Positions 10,336 to 19,547 of a stretch of DNA of 40,600 nt are shown here, piece after piece. The notes beneath the pieces were generated by a model. The model ran no database searches and was not told the DNA's origin. It saw nothing but the letters and a program-made list of their open reading frames with translations. Made by a program: the position numbers and the translations under genes. Source of the stretch: Candidatus Aminicenantota bacterium (lineage in GTDB: Bacteria > Acidobacteriota > Aminicenantia > Aminicenantales > Aminicenantaceae); NCBI GenBank assembly GCA_004377005.1, contig SOIV01000088.1:1-40600 (forward strand). Direction: 5' to 3'. Every line of letters begins with the position of its first letter. Within the stretch, counting starts at the first letter, position 1.

Positions 10336-11581
10336 TTTTTTGTTCTATTATAATGCGTAGTAAATTTATATGACGCTTGCTCATTTTTTCAACAACAAAT
10401 CTATAACCTTCGCAGCTTAAAACCTCCCCTTCTTTAGGTATTTTCCCAAATTCGTAAAGAAAAAAACCGGCTAAAGTCGTGTATTCTCTTTTCTCCGGTA
10501 GTTCAAAGAGAAGTCTCTGATTAACATCCTTAATGGAAGCTCTTCCTTTGACTACATATACATTTTCCTCGACCTGGCTAAACCACTCTTCTTTGGGATC
10601 GTACTCGTCCTGAATCTCTCCTACTATCTCCTCGATAATATCTTCAAGGGTTACAATTCCCTCCATATTCCCGAATTCATCCACAACAAAAACAAGATGG
10701 TTTGCGGCCTCTTGCATCTGAAGCAAAACATTCTCTAAAGAAGCGGGCTCAGGAACAAAAAAGGGCTTTCTTATAATTTTATTTATGTTGAACTCTTTAT
10801 TATCAATAAGATAAGGAATTACATCTTTCACGTGAATAAGCCCCTCTATGTTATCTAATCTTCCTTTATACACAGGAAACCTGGAAAATCCGGCAGAGAG
10901 GATGGTATCTAATATTTGCTGAATAGAGGATTTTATCTCAATAGCCTTGACCTGAGGACGGGGAACCATAATTTCTCTGATGGGGCGGGAGCCGATGTCA
11001 AGAACACCCGAAATCATATTTTTTCGAAACGAAGACATCCCTTTTATCCCCATTGTCAACAAAACTTTTATTTCTTCCGTGCTAAGAGAACGACCGAAGC
11101 CTTTTTCCTTTTTCTGAGAGGAGGGAAATATCAATCGGGAAATGAATGTAAAAGCTTTAACAAAAGGATAAAAAATTAGGATAAAAAACCTGATCGGCTG
11201 CACAAACAAAAAAGAAAGCTTTATAGGATTATAAGCAGCATAAGTCTTGGGAGTGATTTCAGCGAAAATAAGAATCAAAAAAGTCGTCATCAAGGTGGCC
11301 ACTAAAACCGCATGATTCTTGTTCGGGATTAAAGAGACAAAAATAAATGTCGCGATAGAAGCTGCAGCTACATTAACTAGAGTGTTCCCGATGAGTATGG
11401 TCGCTAAAAGGTTATCCACCCTTTCCAGCATGCTTTTTACAAGCCTTGCCCTCCTTGACCCTTTCTTTTCAAGGTAATCAAGTTTATAAGGATTAACAGC
11501 AATAAAAGCTGTTTCAGAAGAAGAGAAGAAAGCACTGAGAAGAATAAACAGGAAAAAAAGGATGAGGGCAGGAAGGAGCAT
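10298..11581 (-). CDS. CNNM / CBS-pair / CorC-HlyC domain membrane protein
   Basis: 427 aa; N-terminal DUF21/CNNM (FFSSSETAFIAVNPYKLDYLEKKGSRRARLV), REIMVPRPQV, CBS pair, C-terminal CorC_HlyC (YVVKGRASIKDVNQ). Confidence 0.9.
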   Translation of the reverse strand: MLLPALILFFLFILLSAFFSSSETAFIAVNPYKLDYLEKKGSRRARLVKSMLERVDNLLATILIGNTLVNVAAASIATFIFVSLIPNKNHAVLVATLMTTFLILIFAEITPKTYAAYNPIKLSFLFVQPIRFFILIFYPFVKAFTFISRLIFPSSQKKEKGFGRSLSTEEIKVLLTMGIKGMSSFRKNMISGVLDIGSRPIREIMVPRPQVKAIEIKSSIQQILDTILSAGFSRFPVYKGRLDNIEGLIHVKDVIPYLIDNKEFNINKIIRKPFFVPEPASLENVLLQMQEAANHLVFVVDEFGNMEGIVTLEDIIEEIVGEIQDEYDPKEEWFSQVEENVYVVKGRASIKDVNQRLLFELPEKREYTTLAGFFLYEFGKIPKEGEVLSCEGYRFVVEKMSKRHINLLRIIIEQKNEDKADENRRQE

Positions 11582-11593
11582 ATTTTTTAAAAA

Positions 11594-12112
11594 TCAGGAA
11601 TCCAAGCGAGGATTTACATCTCTAAAACAGAGAGATAAAGTTTCCATAAGTCTTTGTTCAATCTCTGAGAAAGGGAGGGAGGAAACTTCTGAAATTTCTG
11701 ATACGACAAGCTCTTTTACTTTCTCCATCATTTTCTTCTCGCGGAAAGAAAGGGGTTTGACTAAATTGAGATAATAAAGGCTCTTCAAGACCAAAGCCAT
11801 ATCCAACATTGTTCCAGATTTCAAAAGATTGAGATGTTCTTTGTATCTCCCCTTCCAGTTCATCGTGACATCTACATTTCCGTTTCTCATATATTCAAAT
11901 ATTTTCCTAATACGTCCCGCAGAAACAGGTTTTCTGATCCCAATTTCTTCAGCATTGGAAAAAGGCACTAACACTAAAGTATTGTTGTTAAGGATTCTCA
12001 AATGATAAATCCTGAATTTTTCCCCATAGTGGCTTTCGTCCTGGATATCTTCTATAACACCCAGCCCCTGATTGGGATAAATAACCTTATCTCCAACCTT
12101 GAAGGAATCCAT
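11594..12112 (-). CDS. carD: CarD family transcriptional regulator (start assigned to internal ATG at 12112; ORF track starts at 12142)
   Basis: FKVGDKVIYPNQGLGVIEDIQ...; a strong promoter-like element lies inside the extra N-terminal codons of the longer ORF. Confidence 0.88.
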   Translation of the reverse strand: MDSFKVGDKVIYPNQGLGVIEDIQDESHYGEKFRIYHLRILNNNTLVLVPFSNAEEIGIRKPVSAGRIRKIFEYMRNGNVDVTMNWKGRYKEHLNLLKSGTMLDMALVLKSLYYLNLVKPLSFREKKMMEKVKELVVSEISEVSSLPFSEIEQRLMETLSLCFRDVNPRLDS

Positions 12113-12121
12113 CGTGTTGAT

Positions 12122-12150
12122 ATTATAATCAATAATGGCCATAGAGTCAA
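12122..12150 (-). promoter_or_regulatory. Sigma70-like promoter for carD (TTGACT-N17-TATAAT)
   Basis: On the minus strand TTGACT (12150-12145), 17 nt spacer, TATAAT (12127-12122), then only 9 nt to ATG at 12112. Confidence 0.6.
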
Positions 12151-12165
12151 ATCATTATTGTGCAG

Positions 12166-12191
12166 AGTAAGCATTTCCTTTTCCGTGATAG
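12166..12191 (+). repeat. Dispersed repeat core, copy A (AGTAAGCATTTCCTTTTCCGTGATAG)
   Basis: Matches copies at 36550, 38865 and (inverted) 39372-39397. Confidence 0.75.
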
Positions 12192-12208
12192 AGGACATAA
12201 TGTCTGAT

Positions 12209-12347
12209 CAGGCTGGGTGTTTCGAAAACACGCGGGATTTCCCCAACGAGGAAATCCCGCTCGGATACAGGCTTCGCTCTCCTCTCCTGCCGTCGAGGAA
12301 CCATGCCCGCTCAGCCTTTCTCACGGTTTTCTCAATCACCCAGCCTG
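12209..12347. repeat. Hairpin-rich intergenic element between carD and rpmH
   Basis: Outer perfect 11-bp IR CAGGCTGGGTG (12209-12219) / CACCCAGCCTG (12337-12347); inner 11-bp stem GCGGGATTTCC (12232-12242) / GGAAATCCCGC (12250-12260); small GTGTTT-CGA-AAACAC hairpin. Confidence 0.65.
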
Positions 12348-12391
12348 CTCTCTTCATTTTCATAAATTTGGAAATCCTTCTTTGTGCAGAC

Positions 12392-12420
12392 TTGACAGAT
12401 AAAAGCAGGTTTATTAACAT
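12392..12420 (+). promoter_or_regulatory. Sigma70-like promoter for the rpmH operon (TTGACA-N17-TAACAT)
   Basis: TTGACA 12392-12397, 17 nt spacer, TAACAT 12415-12420, 26 nt before rpmH ATG. Confidence 0.55.
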
Positions 12421-12446
12421 ACTTCCTCTAAAGTTAAAGAGAAGAC

Positions 12447-12581
12447 ATGAAAAGAACTTTCCAACCCAACAAAAGAAAGAGAAAAAAAACTCACGGCTTT
12501 TTAGTCCGAATGAGAACTAAAGGTGGCCAGCATATCATCAAGAACCGAAGACAAAAAGGCAGAAAAAGACTTGCTGGCTAA
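12447..12581 (+). CDS. rpmH: 50S ribosomal protein L34
   Basis: Manual translation [44 protein letters not shown]; missed by the ORF track because it is only 44 aa; directly upstream of rnpA. Confidence 0.98.
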   Translation: MKRTFQPNKRKRKKTHGFLVRMRTKGGQHIIKNRRQKGRKRLAG

Positions 12582-12928
12582 TGAATGAAACCCTTAGCCC
12601 TCAGGAGAGGATAAGAAATAAAAAAGAATTTTTGCATCTTTACAAAAAGGGCAGGCGTTACAGAGCAAAATATTTCAATCTTGTCTATATCTCCAGCGAC
12701 TTAAGTTTTTCCAGGATGGCTGTTGTCATCAGCAAAAAAGTAGGTAATGCCGTTAAAAGAAACAAATTTAAAAGACAGATGAGATCTCTCTTCCGAAGGA
12801 ACAAAGGCTTGCTCGAAAGCTCCTTTGACATCTTAATCATCGCTAAAAAAGAAATCATCGAGGCCTCCTGGCGCAAGCTTCAGGAAGATTACTTTGCTGC
12901 CATAAGATCCATTGGTCAAAATAGATAA
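12581..12928 (+). CDS. rnpA: Ribonuclease P protein component
   Basis: 115 aa; [50 protein letters not shown] signature. Confidence 0.95.
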   Translation: MNETLSPQERIRNKKEFLHLYKKGRRYRAKYFNLVYISSDLSFSRMAVVISKKVGNAVKRNKFKRQMRSLFRRNKGLLESSFDILIIAKKEIIEASWRKLQEDYFAAIRSIGQNR

Positions 12929-12933
12929 TCTCT

Positions 12934-13143
12934 ATGAAAAACATAGCTTTATTCTTTATAAGATGTTACCAAGTGTTCATCTCACCGCTGCTTGGCCGTC
13001 ACTGCCGTTTTTATCCTTCATGCTCTAGCTATACCTACGAAGCTATAAAAAAACATGGTTTACTTAAAGGAGTATTTTTAGGAGGGAAAAGGCTTCTCAA
13101 GTGTCACCCATTTCACCCAGGAGGAGTCGATCTCATTCCTTAA
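12934..13143 (+). CDS. yidD: Membrane protein insertion efficiency factor YidD
   Basis: 69 aa; [35 protein letters not shown]...[18 protein letters not shown]. Confidence 0.97.
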   Translation: MKNIALFFIRCYQVFISPLLGRHCRFYPSCSSYTYEAIKKHGLLKGVFLGGKRLLKCHPFHPGGVDLIP

Positions 13144-13154
13144 GAGGTCCATAA

Positions 13155-14852
13155 ATGGAAAAAAGAGTACTAATAGCAATTGTCCTTTCTTTCCTGATTT
13201 TGATTCTCTATCAGGCATTCTTCATTAAAAAGCAGCCAGAGCCAGAAATTCCACCAGAAAGTATCACAGGGATAGAGAGAAAACCTGAGCAAAAGCCTGC
13301 TGAAAAAGAACTCCTTTCTCCTCTAGCAACGCCCGAGGAGAGAGAGCGTGCAGAAGAAGAGCGAGACCTTCAGCCGATCTCAGCCCAAGCTGAAGAAGAA
13401 ATCCGGATCGATACTTCTCTGTATCAAGCTGTATGGAGTAATAGAGGAGGGGTGTTGAAGAGTTGGAGGCTTAGAAAACACACGGATGAGAACAAAGAAG
13501 ACTTAGACCTTGTTTCTGTACGATCGTCCGAGCTGGATATGTATCCTTTTTCCTTGAGAACAGATGATTCATCCTTCGATAGTACTATCAACAGTGCCCT
13601 TTTCGAATTCTCAAATCTCAAGTTAGATCTGGGAGGTGGCCGGTCAGGAGAACTCCGCTTTCAGTATGCAGATGATAAAGGGACACGAGTGGAGAAAATC
13701 CTTACTTTCCAGGATGGAAAATATGACTTTGATGTGATAATCAATGTTTGGAAATACGGACAAAAAATCGATTTCCATGCTATTTGGGGTCCAGGCATTG
13801 GCAATCCCACTGCAACCGAGCTAAAGAGCCGATTCGGAGGAGCAAGAGGCATGGCTGTTTTTCCACCCCCGGCTCGCCCCAAAAAAGACCGATTGGAAGA
13901 AAGAAAATTTATGCCTATAAAAAAATGGGAAGATTTGATCGCGGGGAAACAGAATGACTTTTATTTCGTTCAATGGGCCGCCTATGAAGATAATTACTTC
14001 ACAGCTCTTTTCCTTACTTCTCCTGAAAAAGCAAGCGCGTCCTTCCATAGAGAAGGACCGGAAGAAAACCCTTACTTTTTTCTCTCTATGAGCTCTCCTC
14101 ATAAGGTTTATATAGGGCCTAAAGATTTCGATACTTTAAGTGAATTCGGCTACGGAGCAAAAAAATTGATAAGGTTCGGATTTTTTGGGGTTATTTCTGA
14201 AATCCTCCTCAGAGCCAGCAAATCTATCCATAAACTTATCCCTAATAGGGGAATCACCATCATCCTCCTCACTTTTTTTATCAAAATTATCTTTTTCCCC
14301 TTAACCTACAGCAGCATGCGCTCTATGTCTAAGATGCAGGAACTTCAGCCTAAGATTAAAGCTCTGAAAGCCAGATACAAAAAGGCTAAACAGGATATCG
14401 GCCAACGCCGCAAGATGAACGAAGAAACGATGAAGCTCTACAAACAACACGGTGTCAATCCGGCTGGAGGCTGTTTACCAATGCTCATCCAAATACCTAT
14501 TTTCTGGGGATTTTTCCGGCTCTTGATTGTAGCTATTGAATTTAGGCATAGTCCCTTTATTTTTTGGATAAAAGACCTTTCCGTAAAGGATCCATTTTAT
14601 GTGACTCCAATCCTGATGGGCATCACTCAATTCATAAGCCAAAAAATGACGCCCACATCTGCTGACCCCACTCAGGCAAGGATGATGCTTATGATGCCGG
14701 TTATCATGACTATCTTTTTTATGAATTTTCAAAGTGGCCTTGTCCTTTACTGGCTGACCAACAATGTCCTCCAAATCGGCCAGCAGTACATCATGAATCG
14801 AATAAGGCAAAAGAAAAAGAGAGAATCTCATGGCAAAAGAAGAAAAAAATAA
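13155..14852 (+). CDS. yidC: Membrane protein insertase YidC
   Basis: 565 aa; N-terminal TM plus periplasmic domain, C-terminal 60KD_IMP (TFFIKIIFFPLTYSSMRSMSKMQELQPKIKALKARYK..., GGCLPMLIQIPIFWGFFRLL). Confidence 0.96.
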   Translation: MEKRVLIAIVLSFLILILYQAFFIKKQPEPEIPPESITGIERKPEQKPAEKELLSPLATPEERERAEEERDLQPISAQAEEEIRIDTSLYQAVWSNRGGVLKSWRLRKHTDENKEDLDLVSVRSSELDMYPFSLRTDDSSFDSTINSALFEFSNLKLDLGGGRSGELRFQYADDKGTRVEKILTFQDGKYDFDVIINVWKYGQKIDFHAIWGPGIGNPTATELKSRFGGARGMAVFPPPARPKKDRLEERKFMPIKKWEDLIAGKQNDFYFVQWAAYEDNYFTALFLTSPEKASASFHREGPEENPYFFLSMSSPHKVYIGPKDFDTLSEFGYGAKKLIRFGFFGVISEILLRASKSIHKLIPNRGITIILLTFFIKIIFFPLTYSSMRSMSKMQELQPKIKALKARYKKAKQDIGQRRKMNEETMKLYKQHGVNPAGGCLPMLIQIPIFWGFFRLLIVAIEFRHSPFIFWIKDLSVKDPFYVTPILMGITQFISQKMTPTSADPTQARMMLMMPVIMTIFFMNFQSGLVLYWLTNNVLQIGQQYIMNRIRQKKKRESHGKRRKK

Positions 14853-15462
14853 TCAAGAAAAAGAGTTCAAAGGAAAAAATTTAGATGAAGTCATAAGTAA
14901 CGCCGAACATGTTCTCAAGCTCCCCCGGAATAAAATAAACTATGAAGTTGTTACAGAAAAAACAAAGCTCTTCGGAATCAAGACCAAGGAAATTGTAATC
15001 CGCGCCTGGCCTAGGGAAGAATTAGAGGAAAATCCTGTGGCTCAATTTCTCGATAAGCTCCTGTCTCGCCTTCCACTTGATATAAAGTACCAGATAAAAA
15101 GAAAAAACGACATGATCTATCTAATTTTTGAAGGAGGGGACAAACACTTTCTCCTGCTGAAAGATGGATCACTGCTCCAAGCCTTTCAACACATCCTTAA
15201 TAAAATCTCTTCCCAAAAAGTTCAAGTCGACTGTGAATTTTATATAAAAAATAAAGAAAAGCAGTTAAGTGATTATGCCCAGCATATTGCTCATCAAGTT
15301 CACGAAACAGGCAAGGATGAAATCCTTGATATGATGAATCCCTATGAAAGAAGAATCGTCCATATAGCTGTGAATCAAGTTTCAGGAACTACAACGGAGA
15401 GTATAGGCGATGGATTTCTGAAACGAATCAAGGTTTTCCCCGTAAAGATCGAGGCCAAATAA
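14830..15462 (+). CDS. jag: Jag/KhpB-type RNA-binding protein (Jag_N, KH, R3H)
   Basis: 210 aa; Jag_N at N-terminus, R3H-like NPYERRIVHIAVN...; directly after yidC. Confidence 0.88.
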   Translation: MAKEEKNNQEKEFKGKNLDEVISNAEHVLKLPRNKINYEVVTEKTKLFGIKTKEIVIRAWPREELEENPVAQFLDKLLSRLPLDIKYQIKRKNDMIYLIFEGGDKHFLLLKDGSLLQAFQHILNKISSQKVQVDCEFYIKNKEKQLSDYAQHIAHQVHETGKDEILDMMNPYERRIVHIAVNQVSGTTTESIGDGFLKRIKVFPVKIEAK

Positions 15463-15500
15463 CTTTTTAAAGAAACCATCCCTGAATATTGTTTTTCCCC

Positions 15501-15535
15501 CTTTCCACTTTACGTTTTACGCTTCACGTTTTATT
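15501..15535 (+). repeat. Imperfect heptamer tandem (YTTYACG-like, about 5 units)
   Basis: CTTTCCA CTTTACG TTTTACG CTTCACG TTTTATT in the jag-mnmE intergenic gap. Confidence 0.4.
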
Positions 15536-15546
15536 ATATATAAGTC

Positions 15547-16914
15547 ATGCTTGAAGACACGATCATTGCCATCTCCACTCCTCTGGGCTACGGTGGTCTG
15601 GGCATCGTCCGTCTCAGCGGGAAAAAATCCCTGGCGATTGCCAAAAAATTATTCAAATCGAAGAAAAACAAGGCCCAAATCCCTCCTCGTCACCCCATTT
15701 TGGGAAACCTGTATCATTTTGAACAAAAAGAATTCTTCGAAGAAGCTTATCTGACTTATATCCCTTCACCCCACACTTACACCAGGGAAGATATGGTGGA
15801 AATCAGCTGTCATGGAAGTCCTGTAATTCTTGAGGAGGTTGTCCGCCTCGGCATAAAAGCCGGAGCAAGGCATGCCAGACCCGGAGAGTTCACTCTTCGG
15901 GCTTACCAACGGGGGAGAATCGACATTCTCCAGGCTGAAGCCATAAACGACATCATCCAAGCCCCGTCATATAGACAAGTAAAAATATCCTTTAGCCAGC
16001 TCGGGGGAAGCCTTTCCCAAAAAATAGCCTCTCTCCGGAACCAGATTATCAACCTTCTCTCTCAAATCGAAGCCAGCATTGAATTCCCGGAGGAGGGACT
16101 GCGAATCTCAGCAAAGCAGATATCGAAAACAATGGAAAAGGCTATTCATTCCTTAAAAAAGCTCGTAGAAAGCTATAATCTGGGAAAAACACTTTCCGAA
16201 GGCCTAACATTAGCCATCACAGGAAGAAAAAACGTAGGCAAATCTACTCTATTTAATTCACTTCTCCAAAAAGAAAGGGCCATTGTTACCCCTTATCCTG
16301 GAACGACAAGAGATTATTTATGCGATAAATTAAATATAAATAGTTCCATTTTCACCCTGATCGACATGGCTGGTTTTGGCAGCCCCCTTCATCCGGCGGA
16401 GAAAGAAGGGATGAAAAGAGGAAAAATACTAGCCTCTCAGGCCGATGGAGTGCTCCTTCTCCTTGATTCTTCTCAAGGCGAAAGCTCCGAAGATTTTAAG
16501 CTTATCAGAAAATTTAAAAACAAAAAGACCATTCTCCTTTTTAACAAAATTGATATTCCTCAAAAAATGAGCAAAAAAAATATAAAAAGCCGAGCAGAAT
16601 CCCTGCCTGCGCTTGGAATATCAGCTTTAAAAGGAACAAACTTAGGGAAACTTAAAGAGATGATCCATGAGTTTTTTGTCCCCAGCCAGAAACAGGGAGA
16701 AGAGATTATCCTTCATTTGCGGCAAAAACTCCTGCTTGAAGCTATGCTTGACTGCTTGATTGACGGCCAGCGCCTCCTTAAAGAAGGCCATCCCGAAGAA
16801 ATTTATGCTGAAGAAATCCGAAAGACAATCCCCTTAATTGGCCAGCTTACTGGAGAAATTCGCATGGATGATATCATCGAGGAGATATTCAGCAAGTTCT
16901 GTGTAGGAAAATAG
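15547..16914 (+). CDS. mnmE: tRNA modification GTPase MnmE
   Basis: 455 aa; [16 protein letters not shown]1 motif, DMAGFG, NKID, C-terminal FCVGK. Confidence 0.97.
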   Translation: MLEDTIIAISTPLGYGGLGIVRLSGKKSLAIAKKLFKSKKNKAQIPPRHPILGNLYHFEQKEFFEEAYLTYIPSPHTYTREDMVEISCHGSPVILEEVVRLGIKAGARHARPGEFTLRAYQRGRIDILQAEAINDIIQAPSYRQVKISFSQLGGSLSQKIASLRNQIINLLSQIEASIEFPEEGLRISAKQISKTMEKAIHSLKKLVESYNLGKTLSEGLTLAITGRKNVGKSTLFNSLLQKERAIVTPYPGTTRDYLCDKLNINSSIFTLIDMAGFGSPLHPAEKEGMKRGKILASQADGVLLLLDSSQGESSEDFKLIRKFKNKKTILLFNKIDIPQKMSKKNIKSRAESLPALGISALKGTNLGKLKEMIHEFFVPSQKQGEEIILHLRQKLLLEAMLDCLIDGQRLLKEGHPEEIYAEEIRKTIPLIGQLTGEIRMDDIIEEIFSKFCVGK

Positions 16915-16922
16915 GGCAAAAG

Positions 16923-18785
16923 ATGAATTTTGTAGATGAATATGACGTAATTGCAGTCGGCGCCGGTCATGCAGGATGTGAAGCCGCATACGCAACCTCC
17001 ACCATGGGTCTTGAAACATGCCTCATCACCATCCATCTCGAAACAATCGCTCAGATGTCCTGCAATCCTGCCATAGGAGGATTGGCCAAGGGGCATTTAG
17101 TACGCGAAATAGACGCTCTGGGCGGTATCATGGGCCTCCTGGCTGATGAGACAGGAATACAATTCAGGCTCCTAAATAGAAGCCGGGGTGGAGCAGTCCA
17201 AGCACCAAGGGCGCAATCTGATAAGGCTCTCTACAGGCAGACCATGAAAAACTGGTTGGAAAAAGTCCCTAATTTAACGCTCTTCCAGGGGGTTGTCACA
17301 GAAATTCTTATAAAAGATAAAAGAGTGCAAGGAGTTAAGACTCTGGAAGGAAACAGGCTGTTCGCAAAAGCTGTTATCTTGACCCCAGGAACATTCTTAA
17401 ACGGTCTCATCCACATAGGCCTTCATAGTTATTCCGCAGGAAGAGCTAACGAGCCAGCTTCACATGAACTCAGCGAAAATTTGAAAAAATTAGGGCTGAA
17501 ATCCTTTCGCTTGAAAACGGGTACACCGATGAGACTTCATGAACGAACCATAGACTGGAGCCAATTTACCGCTCAACCCGGAGATAAAAAGCCTGTTCCT
17601 TTTTCTTTTCGCACTCAAAAAAACCTCAAAAACAAAATCCTCTGCCACATAGGATATACGAATCAAAAAACCCATGAAGTTATCAAAAAGAATCTGGATA
17701 AATCTCCTCTGTACAGCGGAAAAATTACCGGCGTGGGGCCGCGCTATTGCCCTTCAATAGAGGTCAAAGTTGTCAAATTTCCCCATCATCAGAGACATCA
17801 ATTTTTTCTTGAGCCTGAAGGCCTGGAGACAGCCGAAATCTACGTTAACGGCATCTCCTCCAGTCTTCCTCTTGAAACCCAGAAGGAAATCCTGAAAAGT
17901 ATCCCTGGCTTGGATCAGGCGAAAATATTGAGGCCAGCTTACGGCATTGAATACGATGCATTCGCTCCTACTCAACTAAACCGCTCTCTAGAAGCAAAAA
18001 ATATCAAAAATTTGTTCTTAGCCGGCCAGATCAACGGAACCTCTGGGTACGAAGAAGCAGCTGCCCAAGGCTTAATGGCAGGCATAAATGCTTCTTTAAA
18101 GATAAAAAAGAAGAAACATTTCATCCTTGGGAGGAATGAGGCGTATATAGGCGTGCTCATCGACGATCTCATCTCTAAAGGAGTTGAGGAGCCTTATCGT
18201 CTCTTCACATCGCGTGCTGAATACAGGCTCCTCCTAAGGATTGACAATGCGGATAAAAGATTGACTCAGTACGGATACAATTATGGGCTCATTAAAGAAA
18301 AAGATTATGAAGCTTACCAAAAAAAACAGGAGAGCATAGAAAAAGCTATGCATTTTCTCCAGAAAGAAAGAATAATAACTGAAAATAAGGAAAAACTGCG
18401 GCTTAAGGACCTGCTGAAAAAACCTGAAGTGAAATTCAAAAATGTGGTAGAATATAAAAAATTTAATGGCCTCTTAACTGATGAAGAAATACGGCATGTC
18501 GAGTCAGAGGTAAAATACGAGGGCTATTTAAAAAAACAAGAGAAAGAAATTGCCAGAATTGCAAAAATTGAGGGAGAGAAAATCCCAGAAAAGACAAATT
18601 TCAGAAAAATCCCTGGATTAACAAGGGAAGTGATGGAAAAATTGGAAGAAATTCGGCCTCAAACGATAGGGGAGGCAAAAAAGATCCCTGGAATAACCCC
18701 CGCAGCCACATTGAACCTGCATATATATTTAAGCATTCAAAAGAGAAAATCAGAAAAAGGGGAAATGTTCCACGTGAAACATTAA
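16923..18785 (+). CDS. mnmG: tRNA uridine-5-carboxymethylaminomethyl modification protein MnmG
   Basis: 620 aa; DVIAVGAGHAGCEAA, SCNPAIGGLAKGHLVREIDALGG, GTSGYEEAAAQGLMAGINA. Confidence 0.98.
   Translation: MNFVDEYDVIAVGAGHAGCEAAYATSTMGLETCLITIHLETIAQMSCNPAIGGLAKGHLVREIDALGGIMGLLADETGIQFRLLNRSRGGAVQAPRAQSDKALYRQTMKNWLEKVPNLTLFQGVVTEILIKDKRVQGVKTLEGNRLFAKAVILTPGTFLNGLIHIGLHSYSAGRANEPASHELSENLKKLGLKSFRLKTGTPMRLHERTIDWSQFTAQPGDKKPVPFSFRTQKNLKNKILCHIGYTNQKTHEVIKKNLDKSPLYSGKITGVGPRYCPSIEVKVVKFPHHQRHQFFLEPEGLETAEIYVNGISSSLPLETQKEILKSIPGLDQAKILRPAYGIEYDAFAPTQLNRSLEAKNIKNLFLAGQINGTSGYEEAAAQGLMAGINASLKIKKKKHFILGRNEAYIGVLIDDLISKGVEEPYRLFTSRAEYRLLLRIDNADKRLTQYGYNYGLIKEKDYEAYQKKQESIEKAMHFLQKERIITENKEKLRLKDLLKKPEVKFKNVVEYKKFNGLLTDEEIRHVESEVKYEGYLKKQEKEIARIAKIEGEKIPEKTNFRKIPGLTREVMEKLEEIRPQTIGEAKKIPGITPAATLNLHIYLSIQKRKSEKGEMFHVKH
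18766..18781 (+). promoter_or_regulatory. parS: parS centromere-like site (TGTTCCACGTGAAACA)
   Basis: 15/16 match to the TGTTTCACGTGAAACA consensus; encodes the MFHVKH tail of MnmG; 10 nt upstream of parA. Confidence 0.92.
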
Positions 18786-18791
18786 AGAGCG

Positions 18792-19547
18792 ATGGGCAAA
18801 ATTATAGCCATAGCTAACCAAAAGGGCGGAGTTGGAAAAACAACGACCGCGATCAATCTTGCCGCATCATTAGCCTTAAAAAAGAGGAAAGTTCTGGTTG
18901 TGGACTTTGATCCTCAGGGCATGGCCACCACTGGCCTTGGGAAAAAAAAGGAGGGCAAAAAGGGGATCTACCAGGCTCTGATGAACGGACAGGACATAAT
19001 GGATTATATCCAGTCAACCCAACTCGATAACCTCTATATCTGTCCTTGCTCCCCTGAACTGACAGGAGTAGAGGCAGAACTTTTTTCCATAGAGGCGAAA
19101 GAAAGGAGGCTGCAGGAAGCCTTAAATAAAACAAAGAAATCCTTTGACTTTATTCTAATCGATTGCCCTCCTTCGCTGAGCTTTTTGACTATTAATGCTT
19201 TAACAGCTGCTGACTCAGTCCTTATTCCCGTACAATGCGAATTTTTCTGCATGGAAGGCATCCCAGAACTCCTTCGCATCTATGATGAGGTTCGCACTCA
19301 TTTGAATCCCTCTCTTTCCATCGAAGGAATTCTCTTGACTATGTTCGACGAACGAACAAACCTCTCCAAACAGGTTGCTGCAGAGGTTAAACGTTCACTA
19401 AAGGGTATCATATTCAAGGTCATTATTCCTCGAACAGTAAGACTTGCCGAAGCTCCCGGTTTTGGCAAACCGATTCATCTCTATGACAAAAAATCAAAAG
19501 GAGCCGAAGCCTATCTCAATTTAGCGCGGGAGATGCTACAGATATGA
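18792..19547 (+). CDS. parA: Chromosome partitioning ATPase ParA/Soj
   Basis: 251 aa; IIAIANQKGGVGKTTTAINLAASLA deviant Walker A; next to parB and parS. Confidence 0.96.
   Translation: MGKIIAIANQKGGVGKTTTAINLAASLALKKRKVLVVDFDPQGMATTGLGKKKEGKKGIYQALMNGQDIMDYIQSTQLDNLYICPCSPELTGVEAELFSIEAKERRLQEALNKTKKSFDFILIDCPPSLSFLTINALTAADSVLIPVQCEFFCMEGIPELLRIYDEVRTHLNPSLSIEGILLTMFDERTNLSKQVAAEVKRSLKGIIFKVIIPRTVRLAEAPGFGKPIHLYDKKSKGAEAYLNLAREMLQI

Noticed and set aside
11413-11421. TTATCCACC, a DnaA-box-like 9-mer
   Set aside because: Single imperfect occurrence inside the CNNM/CorC coding region; no cluster or AT-rich DUE nearby.
12208-12420. 70-aa minus-strand ORF (and plus-strand ORFs 12002-12520, 12217-12402) in the carD-rpmH gap
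   Set aside because: They overlap a hairpin-rich repeat and the rpmH promoter, lack RBS support and read like translated repeat rather than protein.
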